The notes under the pieces: generated by a model
Told to the model about the DNA's origin: nothing
What the model saw: the letters and a program-made list of their open reading frames with translations, nothing else
Databases searched by the model: none
Translations under genes and position numbers: made by a program
NCBI GenBank assembly: GCA_030537135.1
Contig: JAUNOP010000005.1
Coordinates: 1 to 64,000, forward strand
DNA length: 64,000 nucleotides
Source of the DNA: Eubacteriales bacterium
Lineage (GTDB): Bacteria; Bacillota; Clostridia; Lachnospirales; Lachnospiraceae
Direction of reading: 5' to 3'
Shown here: positions 34,256-43,277 of the stretch, piece by piece
Layout of the letters: each line of letters opens with the position of its first letter
How positions within the stretch are numbered: position 1 is the first letter of the stretch

Positions 34256-34935
34256 ATCGCGTCATATAGAATTTCCCGCACATCATTTTCGGCCATATTA
34301 GGCTGCACTGTACCGCTGTCCAATTTACTGAACTCCAAAATGGCGTTGACAAGGCCGGTCATTCTATCGACCTCTTTCGTGATAACGGTACAAGCCTTTT
34401 CCTGCTCCACCAATCCGTTTTCCAATCCATCCGCATAACTGCGAATTGCCATCAACGGGGTTTTCAGCTCATGAGAAGCGTTGGCAAAAAAGTCTTTCAT
34501 GCTCTTGTCCTTACTGTCCAGCACCTTGACAGTATACCGCTGAACGCAGTACAGAAGAACGGACAGCACAAGGACTACCACCGCCATAATTGCCGCCGCT
34601 GTCCGCACCAAGTCAGAGGAAAAGCTGACATCAGTGTAAACCAACAGTATGCCATCTGTCCGCTCCCCAATTCGGCCTGCGGCCCTGGCAAAGAAATACG
34701 CTTCCCATTCCCCGGATGTAAAGTGGCAGACTTTTTCCAGAGGAATGTCCTTTTCGTTTTGTGTATAGTAGTTCAAAAGCTCCAGTTCCAGCTCTGACAG
34801 GGTATCATCCCCTATATCATCGGTGCTGACAAAGCATATCTCCGGTGATATTTCTTCCCAGGCTCCGCCAGGGTCAGCCGCAAAAGCCGTCAGGGTTTCT
34901 GTGGCTCGCCAAAAAGACGTTATTCTTTCACAGCA
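34256..34935 (-). pseudogene. sensor histidine kinase, truncated at both ends
   Basis: The minus-strand frame encodes an extracellular sensor part (about 34930-34620), one membrane span (AAAIMAVVVLVLSVLLYCVQ) and the dimerisation/phosphoacceptor region DFFANASHELKTPLMAIRSY with the phosphoryl His, then stops making sense after NMAENDVREILYDA. The ATPase domain is lost where citX sequence begins, and the N-terminus is lost where the DUF4179 gene begins. Confidence 0.8.
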
Positions 34936-34939
34936 ACAG

Positions 34940-36174
34940 CAACAGCAGCAAAAGCGGCTTGCGTTGCCCTTTGCATCAGCATTGGCGCTTTGTGCGTGTT
35001 CCAGCCACGGGTACAGGCGGCCGTGAAAGAATTTGTGGGATGGTTTTCCAGGATCTGGCAGGCAGAGGAGGATCTGTCCCCTTATACAGAGGTCATAAAC
35101 AAAGAGAGAACAGAAGATGGCGTTAGCCTCTGCCTGAATGAAGTGATTTTGTCGGACGATAAATTTATGCGGCAGTAACCATTGATACAGAATACCCGGA
35201 AGGAATCATATTTGGAAAGACATATGTCACGATCAATGGCACAGATTATCCTGCGGAGGATGTTATTGACCAGGCGGAGGACATCGGGCAGGATTTAGGC
35301 GAGCAGGTACTGCACCATTTTTATATATTTACATTAAAGGGTGGGAAGGTCCCTGAAAACGTCACGGATATGGAACTGCATTTTATCGCCTATCGGAATG
35401 ATGCGGATTGGTTTGAGAAGGAAAATGAAATTGATTTTGACTTTTTCGTTTTCCGCGACCAACGAGGAACTGAAAGGGAATGTGATCAATGTGCCGATGG
35501 ATCAGACGGTAACTTTGCAGGATGGAACGAAAATCCGGTTTAAAAATCTGACGCTTACAAAACTTGACAGCCGGATCGAAGCGGAACTGGAAAAAGCGGC
35601 GGGAAGCGAAGAGGATATTCAAATGGAATGCTATCTGAACGGGGAAGACAGCCTCGGAAATCCCATCTGGTATGTCTGTGACAGCATGGACGGAAAAAAT
35701 GTCGAATTTGTAAGTGATTTGCAGAAAGGATTGCCGTCTGTGGACAGTGAATGGCTGGAGTTTCAATTCTATTTCTACGAGCGGGCGGATAAAAAAGACC
35801 AGCAGCCAATCGATATAGTGGACGGAGAAGAAATTGTTATGGAAGAGGATGGTGTTCCAATGAACCGGGTAGATGTGGGCGATCCATTCCGGGTGATGAT
35901 CGATCAGGACATGATCGGCCAAAACGACACATCGGTAGGCAACAGGCCGGCGCAGGTGACATCAGAACAAATAAGGAAACTGACTCCGGACATGACGAGA
36001 GAAGAAATTCTGGAATTTTTGGGAGACACACAGGATATTGGGTCGGGGATGCATGTGTATGTCCATGAGGTAGACCAGGAATATCAGGTGAAGATTTCAT
36101 TTACAGGCGATGATGCGCTGCTGGGAGTTACAGGAAGCGATTTGTTAAAAAGACGAGAGGATGATAAGGATTGA
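34940..36174 (+). pseudogene. DUF4179-domain protein, truncated with two frameshifts
   Basis: The reading begins at a membrane span (AACVALCISIGALCVFQPRV) followed by FVGWFSRIWQAEEDLSPYTE, typical of DUF4179 proteins, which usually act as membrane anti-sigma factors. The frame changes near 35166-35178 (continuing VTIDTEYPEGIIFGKTY) and again near 35459-35465 (continuing NEELKGNVINVPMDQTV), then runs intact to 36172. The N-terminal cytoplasmic part before the membrane span is missing. The segment from 35460 on is long, but has no good start of its own. Confidence 0.8.
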
Positions 36175-36377
36175 TTAAAAATGTTATTTGCCTTGTGGTA
36201 ACCGTATTACTTGTTGCCAATGTCTTTCATAAATATAAAGAATCGAAAAAAACGGGGAACATTTTACTACGTCAATCGTCATATTGCTGCTGGATCTATT
36301 CACGGTCGTTGAAGTATAAGGATTATGCTGTGAAGCTGCCGGAAGGCAGAAAGGAAGATAAGCATGGGAAAAAATAA
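36171..36377 (+). CDS. hypothetical small protein, doubtful
   Basis: An open frame starting TTG at 36171, overlapping the DUF4179 stop. It begins with one hydrophobic stretch (MIKNVICLVVTVLLVANVF) and continues with basic residues. I do not recognise it. No good ribosome site precedes it and its 3' end overlaps the next gene's start in another frame. It may be a real mini membrane protein or another scrap. Confidence 0.3.
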   Translation: MIKNVICLVVTVLLVANVFHKYKESKKTGNILLRQSSYCCWIYSRSLKYKDYAVKLPEGRKEDKHGKK

Positions 36378-36811
36378 ATTTATTTTCGTTCTTTGGATGC
36401 GGAGCCCTTAGTACAATTGGATATGGTACATTTCGTTCATTTAAGCCCGGCATGAATATGACGGAAAGCAAAATCAAAGATGTTAATGCCCCCACACCGG
36501 AATACACATCGGAATGGCCGGATAATGAATATACAAACGCAATTATAAAACCAGATATCGGAGAAATGGATTATACGTTATTCGATGATAATGCCGGATA
36601 TTATTCAGTATTTCTGAAAAACGTTACAATGGAAGAGGGCAAACAATACATCCAGTTATTAAAAGAAAATGGCTTTGAATCTACAGCCAGTGATAGTAAC
36701 TTTGTTGCTGCCGGAGAGCTTTTACGGAAAGGTAAGACTGGTTTAAACATCAGTGTTTCAGAGAATGTACTTGGAATCCGTATTTCTTTGGATGCAGAAA
36801 AAGTAAGGTAA
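36364..36811 (+). pseudogene. hypothetical protein with frameshift in A6 run
   Basis: AAAGGAAG is placed well before the ATG at 36364, but that frame stops within 15 codons. Shifting frame at the A6 run (36369-36374) gives KINLFSFFGCGALSTIGYG and continues openly through MNMTESKIKDVNAPTPEYTS to the TAA at 36809, about 148 residues in all. The last 90 residues (YYSVFLKNVTMEEGKQYIQL, NVLGIRISLD) look like the DUF6591-type domain seen in clostridial lipoproteins. Either a one-base insertion has inactivated the gene, or slippage restores it. An internal ATG at 36452 is a poor alternative. Confidence 0.55.
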
Positions 36812-36941
36812 GTGAAAAGGTGCAAAGGCTATAGTGATGGTGTGGCTGTCGGATTATTTCCCGTAGGAAAAACGACGGATTTGTGGTAGAATGATGTGGT
36901 GAAACGAAAAATCATGAAGTGGTTTAAAAGGTGATTGACTA

Positions 36942-37118
36942 ATGAAGAAATTTTTAATGGTATGTACAGGAATTATCTTGACTGGTACGGGATTTGGAAT
37001 CGCCGTGTGGCACATACGGAAGAAGCCAGCTTCAGTGGAGATCATAGGCGGCGCTGACGGCCCGACCACGATATTTCTGGCAGGAAAGTTTGGGAAAAAG
37101 AAACGGCGGAGGTATTGA
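36942..37118 (+). CDS. small membrane peptide with GGADGPT motif
   Basis: A 58-residue ORF. One hydrophobic N-terminal span (FLMVCTGIILTGTGFGIAVW) is followed by VEIIGGADGPTTIFLAGKF and a basic tail. The IIGGADGPT-x-IF sequence is a conserved motif of the beta subunit of Na+-translocating decarboxylases (OadB/GcdB), but this ORF is far too short to be that protein and looks like a stand-alone peptide of a type that I believe recurs in Lachnospiraceae. AAAGGTG with 8-nt spacing supports the ATG. The next gene starts 3 bp after its stop, so it is probably translated. Confidence 0.65.
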   Translation: MKKFLMVCTGIILTGTGFGIAVWHIRKKPASVEIIGGADGPTTIFLAGKFGKKKRRRY

Positions 37119-37121
37119 GAT

Positions 37122-37445
37122 TTGCACGAAGAGAGATTTACAAAGAAAGACTGGACGCTTTTCAGGGAGAAAATTGCAGGGTGGCAGGAAGCCTACATGG
37201 ATCGGTTGAATAAGGAATATATAGAACTGTTAAGCGGGGATGCGGCTCCTTCAGAAAAATTTTGGGCATTGGAAAAGCGGATTAAGGATGATAAGCGGAA
37301 AAAGGGTGTCCGGATACAGATGAGCAGGTCAGATCTCATTTACAATATCCTTGGCCTCATAGGCGAAGGCGCGATTACACTGGATGATCTGGAAGAATTC
37401 AGCGATGAATTAAAGGAAGCTGTTAAATTCCTTGTGGAAAGATAG
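37122..37445 (+). CDS. conserved hypothetical protein, helical
   Basis: A 107-residue soluble protein rich in charged residues. It starts with TTG at 37122 after GGAGG (9-nt spacing). Segments FTKKDWTLFREKIAGWQEAY and MSRSDLIYNILGLIGEGAIT followed by LDDLEEFSDELKEAV suggest an all-helical fold. Proteins of this kind are widespread in clostridia and often annotated only as hypothetical. I cannot assign a function. Confidence 0.7.
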   Translation: MHEERFTKKDWTLFREKIAGWQEAYMDRLNKEYIELLSGDAAPSEKFWALEKRIKDDKRKKGVRIQMSRSDLIYNILGLIGEGAITLDDLEEFSDELKEAVKFLVER

Positions 37446-37463
37446 TACGGATGGAGGATATCA

Positions 37464-37868
37464 ATGATGTTTGGTTACGGTGGATTTGATATGGGTTCTG
37501 GTGCTTTTGAGATTTTGTTTCCGACTGTGTTTATCATAGTCATTGTAGGATTTATTGTAATAACCGTGAAGGGAATTGGCACATGGAATAAAAATAATCA
37601 TTCCCCACGTTTGTCAGTATCGGCGACGGTCGTATCTAAGCGGACGGAGGTAACGCACCACCGCCATGCAAATGCGGGCGATGCGACTGGCGCGCACGGA
37701 TACAGCACCTCGTCCTCAACCTGGTACTATGTGACGTTTGAGGTGGAAAGCGGAGACCGGATGGAGTTTTCTGTGACCGGCTTCGAGTATGGGCTGTTGG
37801 CAGAGGGAGATATAGGGAAACTCTCTTTTCAGGGAACCAGGTATTTATTTTTTGAGCGTGGTGAATGA
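37464..37868 (+). CDS. DUF2500 domain protein
   Basis: A 134-residue protein with one N-terminal membrane span (LFPTVFIIVIVGFIVITVKG) and an extracytoplasmic or cytosolic beta domain: SPRLSVSATVVSKRTEVTHH, SSSTWYYVTFEVESGDRMEF and GDIGKLSFQGTRYLFFER. This is the DUF2500 pattern. The function of the family is unknown. GGAGG precedes the ATG. The stop overlaps a following open frame by four bases. Confidence 0.85.
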   Translation: MMFGYGGFDMGSGAFEILFPTVFIIVIVGFIVITVKGIGTWNKNNHSPRLSVSATVVSKRTEVTHHRHANAGDATGAHGYSTSSSTWYYVTFEVESGDRMEFSVTGFEYGLLAEGDIGKLSFQGTRYLFFERGE

Positions 37869-37939
37869 GGCAAAATCAGAGATGTGAAAGCACAGGGGAT
37901 GTGAAACTCCTTGTGGAGACAGAATGCGAGGTGATAATA

Positions 37940-38143
37940 TTGGACAACAACTTAGAACGCTACTTAATCGCACAGCAGACCCATTATCGGACTGCCTTAG
38001 ACGAGTTCAGGTCCGGGCAAAAGAGGAGCCATTGGATGTGGTTCATCTTCCCGCAGATTGCAGGGCTTGGGTACAGTGAAACTGCCCGCTATTATCTGTG
38101 CAACCGCCAGCTGCGCACATTCCAAACAGGCTTGGCTGCATAA
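37940..38143 (+). pseudogene. DUF1810 protein, C-terminally truncated
   Basis: LERYLIAQQTHYRTALDEFR and SHWMWFIFPQIAGLGYSETA are the start of a DUF1810 protein, normally about 140 residues. Here the match ends after ARYY and the frame finishes with an unrelated short tail at 38143. GAGGTG precedes a TTG at 37940, the likely original start. A longer in-frame extension to 37865 has no similarity. Confidence 0.75.
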
Positions 38144-38187
38144 ATGAAGCATTTCCTGTATATTGAAAAAAAAGAGGGGTGAGTGCT

Positions 38188-38391
38188 ATGACATTGGGAG
38201 AAAAGATTCAGAAGCTCAGAAAGGCGTGTGGATTATCACAGCTGCAGTTGGCTGAACAGCTAAACGTATCCCGCCAGTCCATTTCCAAATGGGAACTGAA
38301 TGAATCCGTTCCGGACATCAATAAAATTATAAAACTGAGCGAAGTGTTTTCTGTTTCCGTAGATGAAACGGACAGATGTCTGGCTGGATAG
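38188..38391 (+). CDS. short XRE family regulator
   Basis: A 67-residue protein that is almost entirely a Cro/CI helix-turn-helix (KLRKACGLSQLQLAEQLNVS, RQSISKWELNESVPDI). Longer relatives continue with a membrane or sensing domain after VSVDEL. Here the sequence ends ETDRCLAG, so it may be a truncated gene that still makes a DNA-binding domain. GAGGGGTG is upstream of the ATG at 38188. It lies 21 bp before the response regulator gene. Confidence 0.75.
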   Translation: MTLGEKIQKLRKACGLSQLQLAEQLNVSRQSISKWELNESVPDINKIIKLSEVFSVSVDETDRCLAG

Positions 38392-38412
38392 CATCGCATA
38401 AAGGAGATAGAT

Positions 38413-39087
38413 ATGGATGATAAGATTTTAATCGCGGATGATGACGCAGAGCTGGTTAAAATGCTGCGGACTTTCTTTGAACTCAAAAAATATAGGGTAA
38501 TTACAACAGCCGATGGCGCGGAAACATTGAAAAAGGTGGAAATGAAGCCGGATATTATCCTATTGGATGTAAATATGCCCAGGATGGATGGCATTGAGGT
38601 TTGCCAGCGAATCCGTGATAAAGTATCCTGCCCGATTCTTTTCCTTACGGCGAGGGTGGACGAACAGGACCGTGTAAACGGTCTTTTGTCCGGAGGGGAT
38701 GATTATATTCTTAAGCCGTTCAGCCTCAAGGAGCTGGAAGCGCGGGTCATTTCCCATCTGAAACGGGAAGAGCGCCACCGGGTAAAGTCCTCTTATCGTT
38801 TTCAGGGGGATCTGACGATTGATTATTCTGCGAAAACGGTTCAGATTCGTGGAGAGGAGCTTGAACTGACAAAGCTGGAATATGGGATTGTGGAGTTCCT
38901 TTCCTTGAATCCAGGATTTGTGTATGACAAAGAGCGGATTTACGAAAAGGTCTGCGGCTGTAACGGCGAGGGTGACAGCCGGGTGATCACGGAGCTGATC
39001 CGGCGGATACGGAAAAAACTGCGAAAATATAGCGATACAGAGTACATTGAGACAGTCTGGGGGATGGGATACCGATGGGTAAAATAA
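38413..39087 (+). CDS. OmpR-family response regulator
   Basis: A 224-residue two-component response regulator. The receiver domain has DDD acidic pocket residues in ILIADDDAELVKML, the phosphoacceptor Asp in DIILLDVNMPRMDG, and Lys in DDYILKPFSLKELEARV. The C-terminal winged helix is recognisable from LTKLEYGIVEFLSLNPG and VITELIRRIRKKL to YIETVWGMGYRW. AAGGAGAT precedes the ATG. It overlaps the kinase gene by 13 bases and likely activates the ABC exporter genes downstream. Confidence 0.95.
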   Translation: MDDKILIADDDAELVKMLRTFFELKKYRVITTADGAETLKKVEMKPDIILLDVNMPRMDGIEVCQRIRDKVSCPILFLTARVDEQDRVNGLLSGGDDYILKPFSLKELEARVISHLKREERHRVKSSYRFQGDLTIDYSAKTVQIRGEELELTKLEYGIVEFLSLNPGFVYDKERIYEKVCGCNGEGDSRVITELIRRIRKKLRKYSDTEYIETVWGMGYRWVK

Positions 39088-40262
39088 AAGATAAAATCAG
39101 AAATCTTTCGGTCAGAAAGACCATCGTGCTGTATCTGGTTATCAGTTTGATCGCAAGCTTCCTGTTATCTGCGAATGTGATGCGGGCGGCTTCCCGTATC
39201 CAGGTACAGATCTGGTGGAAATATACTGATCAGGATGTTTATTTTAAAGCGGTTGAAATGGAGCAAAAAGGATATATGGCGCAGGTTCCTCGTCCGGCAA
39301 GCTATGAAATGAGCCGCATGGATCATGGGATATCCGAAGCCTGTGATTTTCTTCAAACCTTTTCAGTGCTGCTCTTTTCCATTGCGGGAAGCTGTGGGGC
39401 GGTATTCCTTTTTTACCGGAATAAATTGAAAAAGCCCATTGAGGAGCTGGAAATTGCCTCGAAAAGAATTGCGGATAATGATCTGGATTTTCGGATTACT
39501 TATGAAAATGGGGATGAGATGGGGCGTCTCTGCCATGAATTTGACCATATGCGCGGTCAGCTGGAAGAAAACAACCGGCAGCTATGGCACATGATTGAAG
39601 AGGAGCGGGCGCTGCGGTCCGCGATCGCCCATGATATTCGTTCCCCGCTGTCTGTCCTGAAGGGATATCAGGAAATGCTGATCGATTATTTCCCAGATGG
39701 AACGATTGACAGGGAGCAGGCAGTGGAAATGCTGCAGGAGGGGATGAAGCAGATCCGCCGCATGGATATTTTTATTGATTCTATGCAAAAGCTGAACAGT
39801 CTGGAGCATCGGGTACTTACGGCAACTCCAATTTCCTCGCAGCAGCTGGAACAGGATATCAGGAGCGAACTGGATATTCTGGGAAAAGAGAAAAAGATTC
39901 GCCTGTTGGTGGAGAAAACAGGAGAAATTTTCCAGGGAGACCATGAGGTGATCATGGAAGTGATGGAAAATCTGCTGTCCAATGCTCTTCGGTACGCAAG
40001 GGAGCAGATTGAGATAAGCGTAGTGCTGACGTCAGGAAAATTGATGCTTTCCATCCGGGATGATGGAACCGGATTTTCGGAGGAGGCAGAAAAAGTAACC
40101 AGTGCTTTCCACCAAAAGAATATCAAAGACAGCCTGACGCACGCAGGAATGGGAATGTATATCAGCAGATTATACTGTGAAAAGCACGGAGGACATCTGA
40201 TACTGGAAAACGAAGAGGCAGGCGGAGCCATTGTCACCGCTGTATTTCACCGGATCGCATAA
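39075..40262 (+). CDS. sensor histidine kinase
   Basis: A 395-residue membrane kinase. Two spans (TIVLYLVISLIASFLLSANV and SVLLFSIAGSCGAVFLFY) bracket a short external loop of about 60 residues. A HAMP linker follows (LKKPIEELEIASKRIADNDL). The phosphoacceptor is in SAIAHDIRSPLSVLKGYQ. The N box is VMENLLSNALRYA, the G1 box IRDDGTGFSEEAE and the G2 box THAGMGMYISR. Its last codons form one arm of a terminator. The small external loop resembles intramembrane-sensing kinases that detect cell-envelope antibiotics, but is longer than BceS types. Confidence 0.93.
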   Translation: MGKIKDKIRNLSVRKTIVLYLVISLIASFLLSANVMRAASRIQVQIWWKYTDQDVYFKAVEMEQKGYMAQVPRPASYEMSRMDHGISEACDFLQTFSVLLFSIAGSCGAVFLFYRNKLKKPIEELEIASKRIADNDLDFRITYENGDEMGRLCHEFDHMRGQLEENNRQLWHMIEEERALRSAIAHDIRSPLSVLKGYQEMLIDYFPDGTIDREQAVEMLQEGMKQIRRMDIFIDSMQKLNSLEHRVLTATPISSQQLEQDIRSELDILGKEKKIRLLVEKTGEIFQGDHEVIMEVMENLLSNALRYAREQIEISVVLTSGKLMLSIRDDGTGFSEEAEKVTSAFHQKNIKDSLTHAGMGMYISRLYCEKHGGHLILENEEAGGAIVTAVFHRIA

Positions 40263-40280
40263 AGGATCCGGTTTTTTTTT
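40249..40280 (+). terminator. rho-independent terminator overlapping kinase stop
   Basis: ACCGGATC (40249-40256) pairs with GATCCGGT (40265-40272), followed by TTTTTTTT. The stem includes the last codons of the kinase, so the exporter genes downstream need their own promoter or read-through. Confidence 0.9.
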
Positions 40281-40348
40281 CGCTGGTTGTCTTTTTATTG
40301 TGATTTTGCATTTAAAATAAAATCAACAAAAAGAAAGAGGTGAGGTTT

Positions 40349-41413
40349 ATGAAAGCAATTATACGGCGTGAAATTCTGAATTACCTGAAAGGACCGCTGT
40401 TCTGGATCGCAGCTGTGTTCGTGGTTTTTGGCGTGTATCAGCAGCTGGCTCCATACCTGAATATCCATTACATTGCATCAGAGGAAGAGCTGAAGTATGA
40501 TGGCCCAGAGGCCGTTCCTGAAGCGGATATTTTTGAAGGGTATGTTCCATCCAGGGAAGAAAACCGCCGGGAGTTCTGGGAAAAAATAATCCAGGAAACC
40601 CTGCTTGCGGAATTTGGCATGGACGAAGACGAGGCTTCTGCTGTGATCCGGGAAATGAACGGAATGGAGATCAAAGAGGCCTCCCAGTATCTGAAAGAGC
40701 AGTACAGCTTCTATAATGCGTATTATGCATGGGAAGATGCAGCCTACCATAAAGGCACAAAGGATGAAATCAATTCTTATATAAGAGGTGAACTGGAAGA
40801 ACATCCGTTTTCCTGGTATTTTTCCAGAAAGTTTGCAGATTTTTCCGGTTTGTTTATGGGATTTGCGGCGACCGTCCTGCTGGCTGTCCTCTTCATGCAG
40901 GATGTGAGAAAAAACACGTATGAGCTGCTGCACACGAAGCCCGTTGGCGCCGCGCAGTATGTCTTAGGAAAGGTGACGGGAGGGTTTCTGGTCTGCCTGA
41001 TACTCCTTGGGATTTTGAATCTGGTATTCTGGGCGGCCTGTCTGGTCTGCACACGGGGGAATGGCTTTGAAATAAGGCTGACGGACTTCCTTTTCGTTAC
41101 GGGCGTATATATTTTGCCGAATATGCTGATGATCGTATGTGTTTATATGCTTACTGCGCTTTTGTTTAAAAATCCGCTGCCTGCCGTACCAGTTCTGATT
41201 TTGTATATAATTTATTCCAACATGGGCAGCAGGAATGAGGAAGGCGTCTACGGGTATGCATGGCGGCCGATGGCGATTATGGTTCGGTTTCCGGGACCGT
41301 TTTTTCAGATTACTCCGGCACCAGGGGCGCTGGTAAATCAGACCTGCCTGCTGCTTGCTGCCGGGGCAGTCATTCTGATTGGAATACAGCTTTGGAGGAG
41401 GCGGAGGATATGA
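40349..41413 (+). CDS. ABC-2 type permease, large subunit
   Basis: A 354-residue membrane protein. It begins MKAIIRREILNYLKGPLFWI (cytoplasmic start then first span), carries a long external loop of about 120 residues rich in Glu, then DFSGLFMGFAATVLLAVLFM followed by DVRKNTYELLHTKPVGAAQY, the conserved coupling loop of ABC-2 permeases, and four further spans. GAGGTGAGG precedes the ATG at 40349. It overlaps the next permease by 4 bases. Together with the next two genes it forms one exporter. Confidence 0.85.
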   Translation: MKAIIRREILNYLKGPLFWIAAVFVVFGVYQQLAPYLNIHYIASEEELKYDGPEAVPEADIFEGYVPSREENRREFWEKIIQETLLAEFGMDEDEASAVIREMNGMEIKEASQYLKEQYSFYNAYYAWEDAAYHKGTKDEINSYIRGELEEHPFSWYFSRKFADFSGLFMGFAATVLLAVLFMQDVRKNTYELLHTKPVGAAQYVLGKVTGGFLVCLILLGILNLVFWAACLVCTRGNGFEIRLTDFLFVTGVYILPNMLMIVCVYMLTALLFKNPLPAVPVLILYIIYSNMGSRNEEGVYGYAWRPMAIMVRFPGPFFQITPAPGALVNQTCLLLAAGAVILIGIQLWRRRRI

Positions 41414-42084
41414 TGCTGACAGAAAGAAAAATCAGCCTTCCGGCGTATAAGCTGGCATATGGCTTCTGTTTTGTTGTGATTTTATGCCTGATTCGCAGCA
41501 TAAGTTTTTCCTACGAGATCGGTGTTGCGATGGAAGCGCCCATGGCAGCGCTCGCCTTGGTTTTCTGCGCGGATACCTATACGCAGGAAATCACATCCAG
41601 ACGGTCAGAGGTACACCACTTATATCCATTGAAAAAACGTCTTCGCTCTATTGCGATGAGAATGGCAGTGCAGGAAATCGTCCTGTTTGTGTTTGGCGCG
41701 GTTGGCTATGGGATGTTTTTTCTCTTTCAAAATCCGCTGTCTGCCTATCAGAGCGGAGAGGGTGCAAAATCTGAACTTCGGATGTTCCTTGTGTTTCTGG
41801 CGGCAATGATAGTGACGCTGTGGTTCTGGGGGATGCTGGCCAATTTTCTGTCCTGCCTGTTCCGAAATATGTGGATTGGCATCGGATGTGGACTTGTCCT
41901 GTGGCTTGTCACAGATTCTACGTTTGGAGAAAAATATTTGGGTAACTGGAACGTATTTTCCTATACCTTCCGTAATATCACAGCCAGCCAGGACTTTGGT
42001 TGGCTGTACGGCAAAGCGCTGTGCCTGCTGCTCTGTGTGTTCATGGCGCTTCTTATGCCGCAAGTGATGAAGAAAAGAGGTTAA
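41410..42084 (+). CDS. ABC-2 type permease, small subunit
   Basis: A 224-residue protein with about six membrane spans. It starts at the ATG overlapping the previous stop (ATGA), after GAGGCGGAGG. The coupling-loop region reads SRRSEVHHLYPLKKRLRSIA. No catalytic motifs are present. The long upstream in-frame extension to 41260 overlaps the first permease and is not credible. It pairs with the preceding permease. Confidence 0.8.
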   Translation: MMLTERKISLPAYKLAYGFCFVVILCLIRSISFSYEIGVAMEAPMAALALVFCADTYTQEITSRRSEVHHLYPLKKRLRSIAMRMAVQEIVLFVFGAVGYGMFFLFQNPLSAYQSGEGAKSELRMFLVFLAAMIVTLWFWGMLANFLSCLFRNMWIGIGCGLVLWLVTDSTFGEKYLGNWNVFSYTFRNITASQDFGWLYGKALCLLLCVFMALLMPQVMKKRG

Positions 42085-42089
42085 AGCAT

Positions 42090-42965
42090 ATGAGTATAAA
42101 AGTCAATGACCTGACAGTAACGTTTAAAAATAAAGTAACTGCCATCAATCACGTTAATCTGGAAATCCCGAATGGAGTTTTCGGCCTTCTGGGTGAGAAC
42201 GGCGCCGGAAAGACCACCTTTATGAGAGTATTGACAACGATCCTTCCCTTGACCGGCGGTACCGTAAGCATGGACGGAATGCTTTACTGCGAAGAAAATT
42301 ATCCCAAAATCCAGCGCCAGATCGGCTATCTTCCCCAGGAGATTGACCTGTATCCAGGCTTGACGGTTCAGGAATGCCTGGAGTACATGGGCGACCTGGC
42401 AGGGATACCGAAAGGGGAATGCAGGAAGAGAATCCAGTATTATCTGGAAAAAACCAGCCTCACGGAACATCGGAAGAAAAAAATGAGGCAGCTATCTGGC
42501 GGTATGAAGCGAAGAGTCGGCTTAGTGCAGGCGCTTCTGAATGAACCGAAATTTCTGATCGTGGACGAACCCACTACTGGTTTGGATCCAGAAGAACGGA
42601 TTCGTATTCGGAACCTGCTGGTGGATTTCTCTGAAAACAGGACTGTCCTGTTTTCCACTCATGTGGTAGAAGATCTGGCGGCGGTCTGCAGTCAGCTTGC
42701 TGTTATGAAAAAAGGAAAATTCTTATATGCCGGAAGCATGAAGGAACTGGTCCGGCAAGCAAAGGGGCATGTATGGATCTGCCGCCTTCGGGATGAAATC
42801 CAGGCGCGGGAAGTGGAAAAGAAGTATCATATTTCTTCCAAGCAACTGTCAGAGGACGGCGTTTTGATACGGCTGATCAGCGAAAAAATGCCGGATGTAG
42901 ATTGTGTTTCTATGGAGCCGACACTGGAAGATGCATATATTTATGTTTCCGGGCAGAGAATATAA
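42090..42965 (+). CDS. ABC transporter ATP-binding protein
   Basis: A 291-residue ATPase of the ABC-2 drug/antimicrobial exporter class. Walker A is GENGAGKTTFMRVL, the Q-loop is in IGYLPQEIDLYPGLTV, the signature is LSGGMKRRVGLVQALL, Walker B is FLIVDEPTTGLDP, and the switch His is in LFSTHVVEDL. The C-terminal 70 residues are the accessory domain. GAGG with 9-nt spacing selects the ATG at 42090. It is the third gene of the exporter and is probably induced through the two-component system upstream. Confidence 0.93.
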   Translation: MSIKVNDLTVTFKNKVTAINHVNLEIPNGVFGLLGENGAGKTTFMRVLTTILPLTGGTVSMDGMLYCEENYPKIQRQIGYLPQEIDLYPGLTVQECLEYMGDLAGIPKGECRKRIQYYLEKTSLTEHRKKKMRQLSGGMKRRVGLVQALLNEPKFLIVDEPTTGLDPEERIRIRNLLVDFSENRTVLFSTHVVEDLAAVCSQLAVMKKGKFLYAGSMKELVRQAKGHVWICRLRDEIQAREVEKKYHISSKQLSEDGVLIRLISEKMPDVDCVSMEPTLEDAYIYVSGQRI

Positions 42966-43119
42966 ATGAACTGTCAACAGAAGACTGCAAACATCGGGAT
43001 GAGACGAAATTTGGCATTATGAACGTTTTGTTTTGAACATTTTACTTGCGGAAAACCTACTCGCAGAACCCAATATTTGGCTGTTAAGGACAGCATAATC
43101 GGTAAGAAAAAAACAGCAA

Positions 43120-43151
43120 AAAAGCCCACACGCCTGCGTGTGGGCTTTTTG
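43120..43151 (+). terminator. rho-independent terminator
   Basis: AAAGCCCACACG pairs with CGTGTGGGCTTT around CCTG, followed by TTG. The remainder of 42966-43277 carries no gene I can support. Minus-strand bases 42980-43100 are open, but show no start or family. Confidence 0.85.
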
Positions 43152-43277
43152 CCGTAGAATTCTAATCGCTGAAAAGGATTGATATTATGCGTTTTATTAC
43201 GTATAATAGAGGAAGAAATCAACAAAGGCTTCCAGGCGCTGCAATTTGCCGCAGATAAGAAGAAAGAGGTGTATAGA

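Noticed and set aside
34930..34955. CAGCAACAGCAACAGCAGC run as a microsatellite or repeat element
   Set aside because: It encodes the Thr-Ala repeats just before the membrane span of the DUF4179 remnant. Too short to be a separate element.
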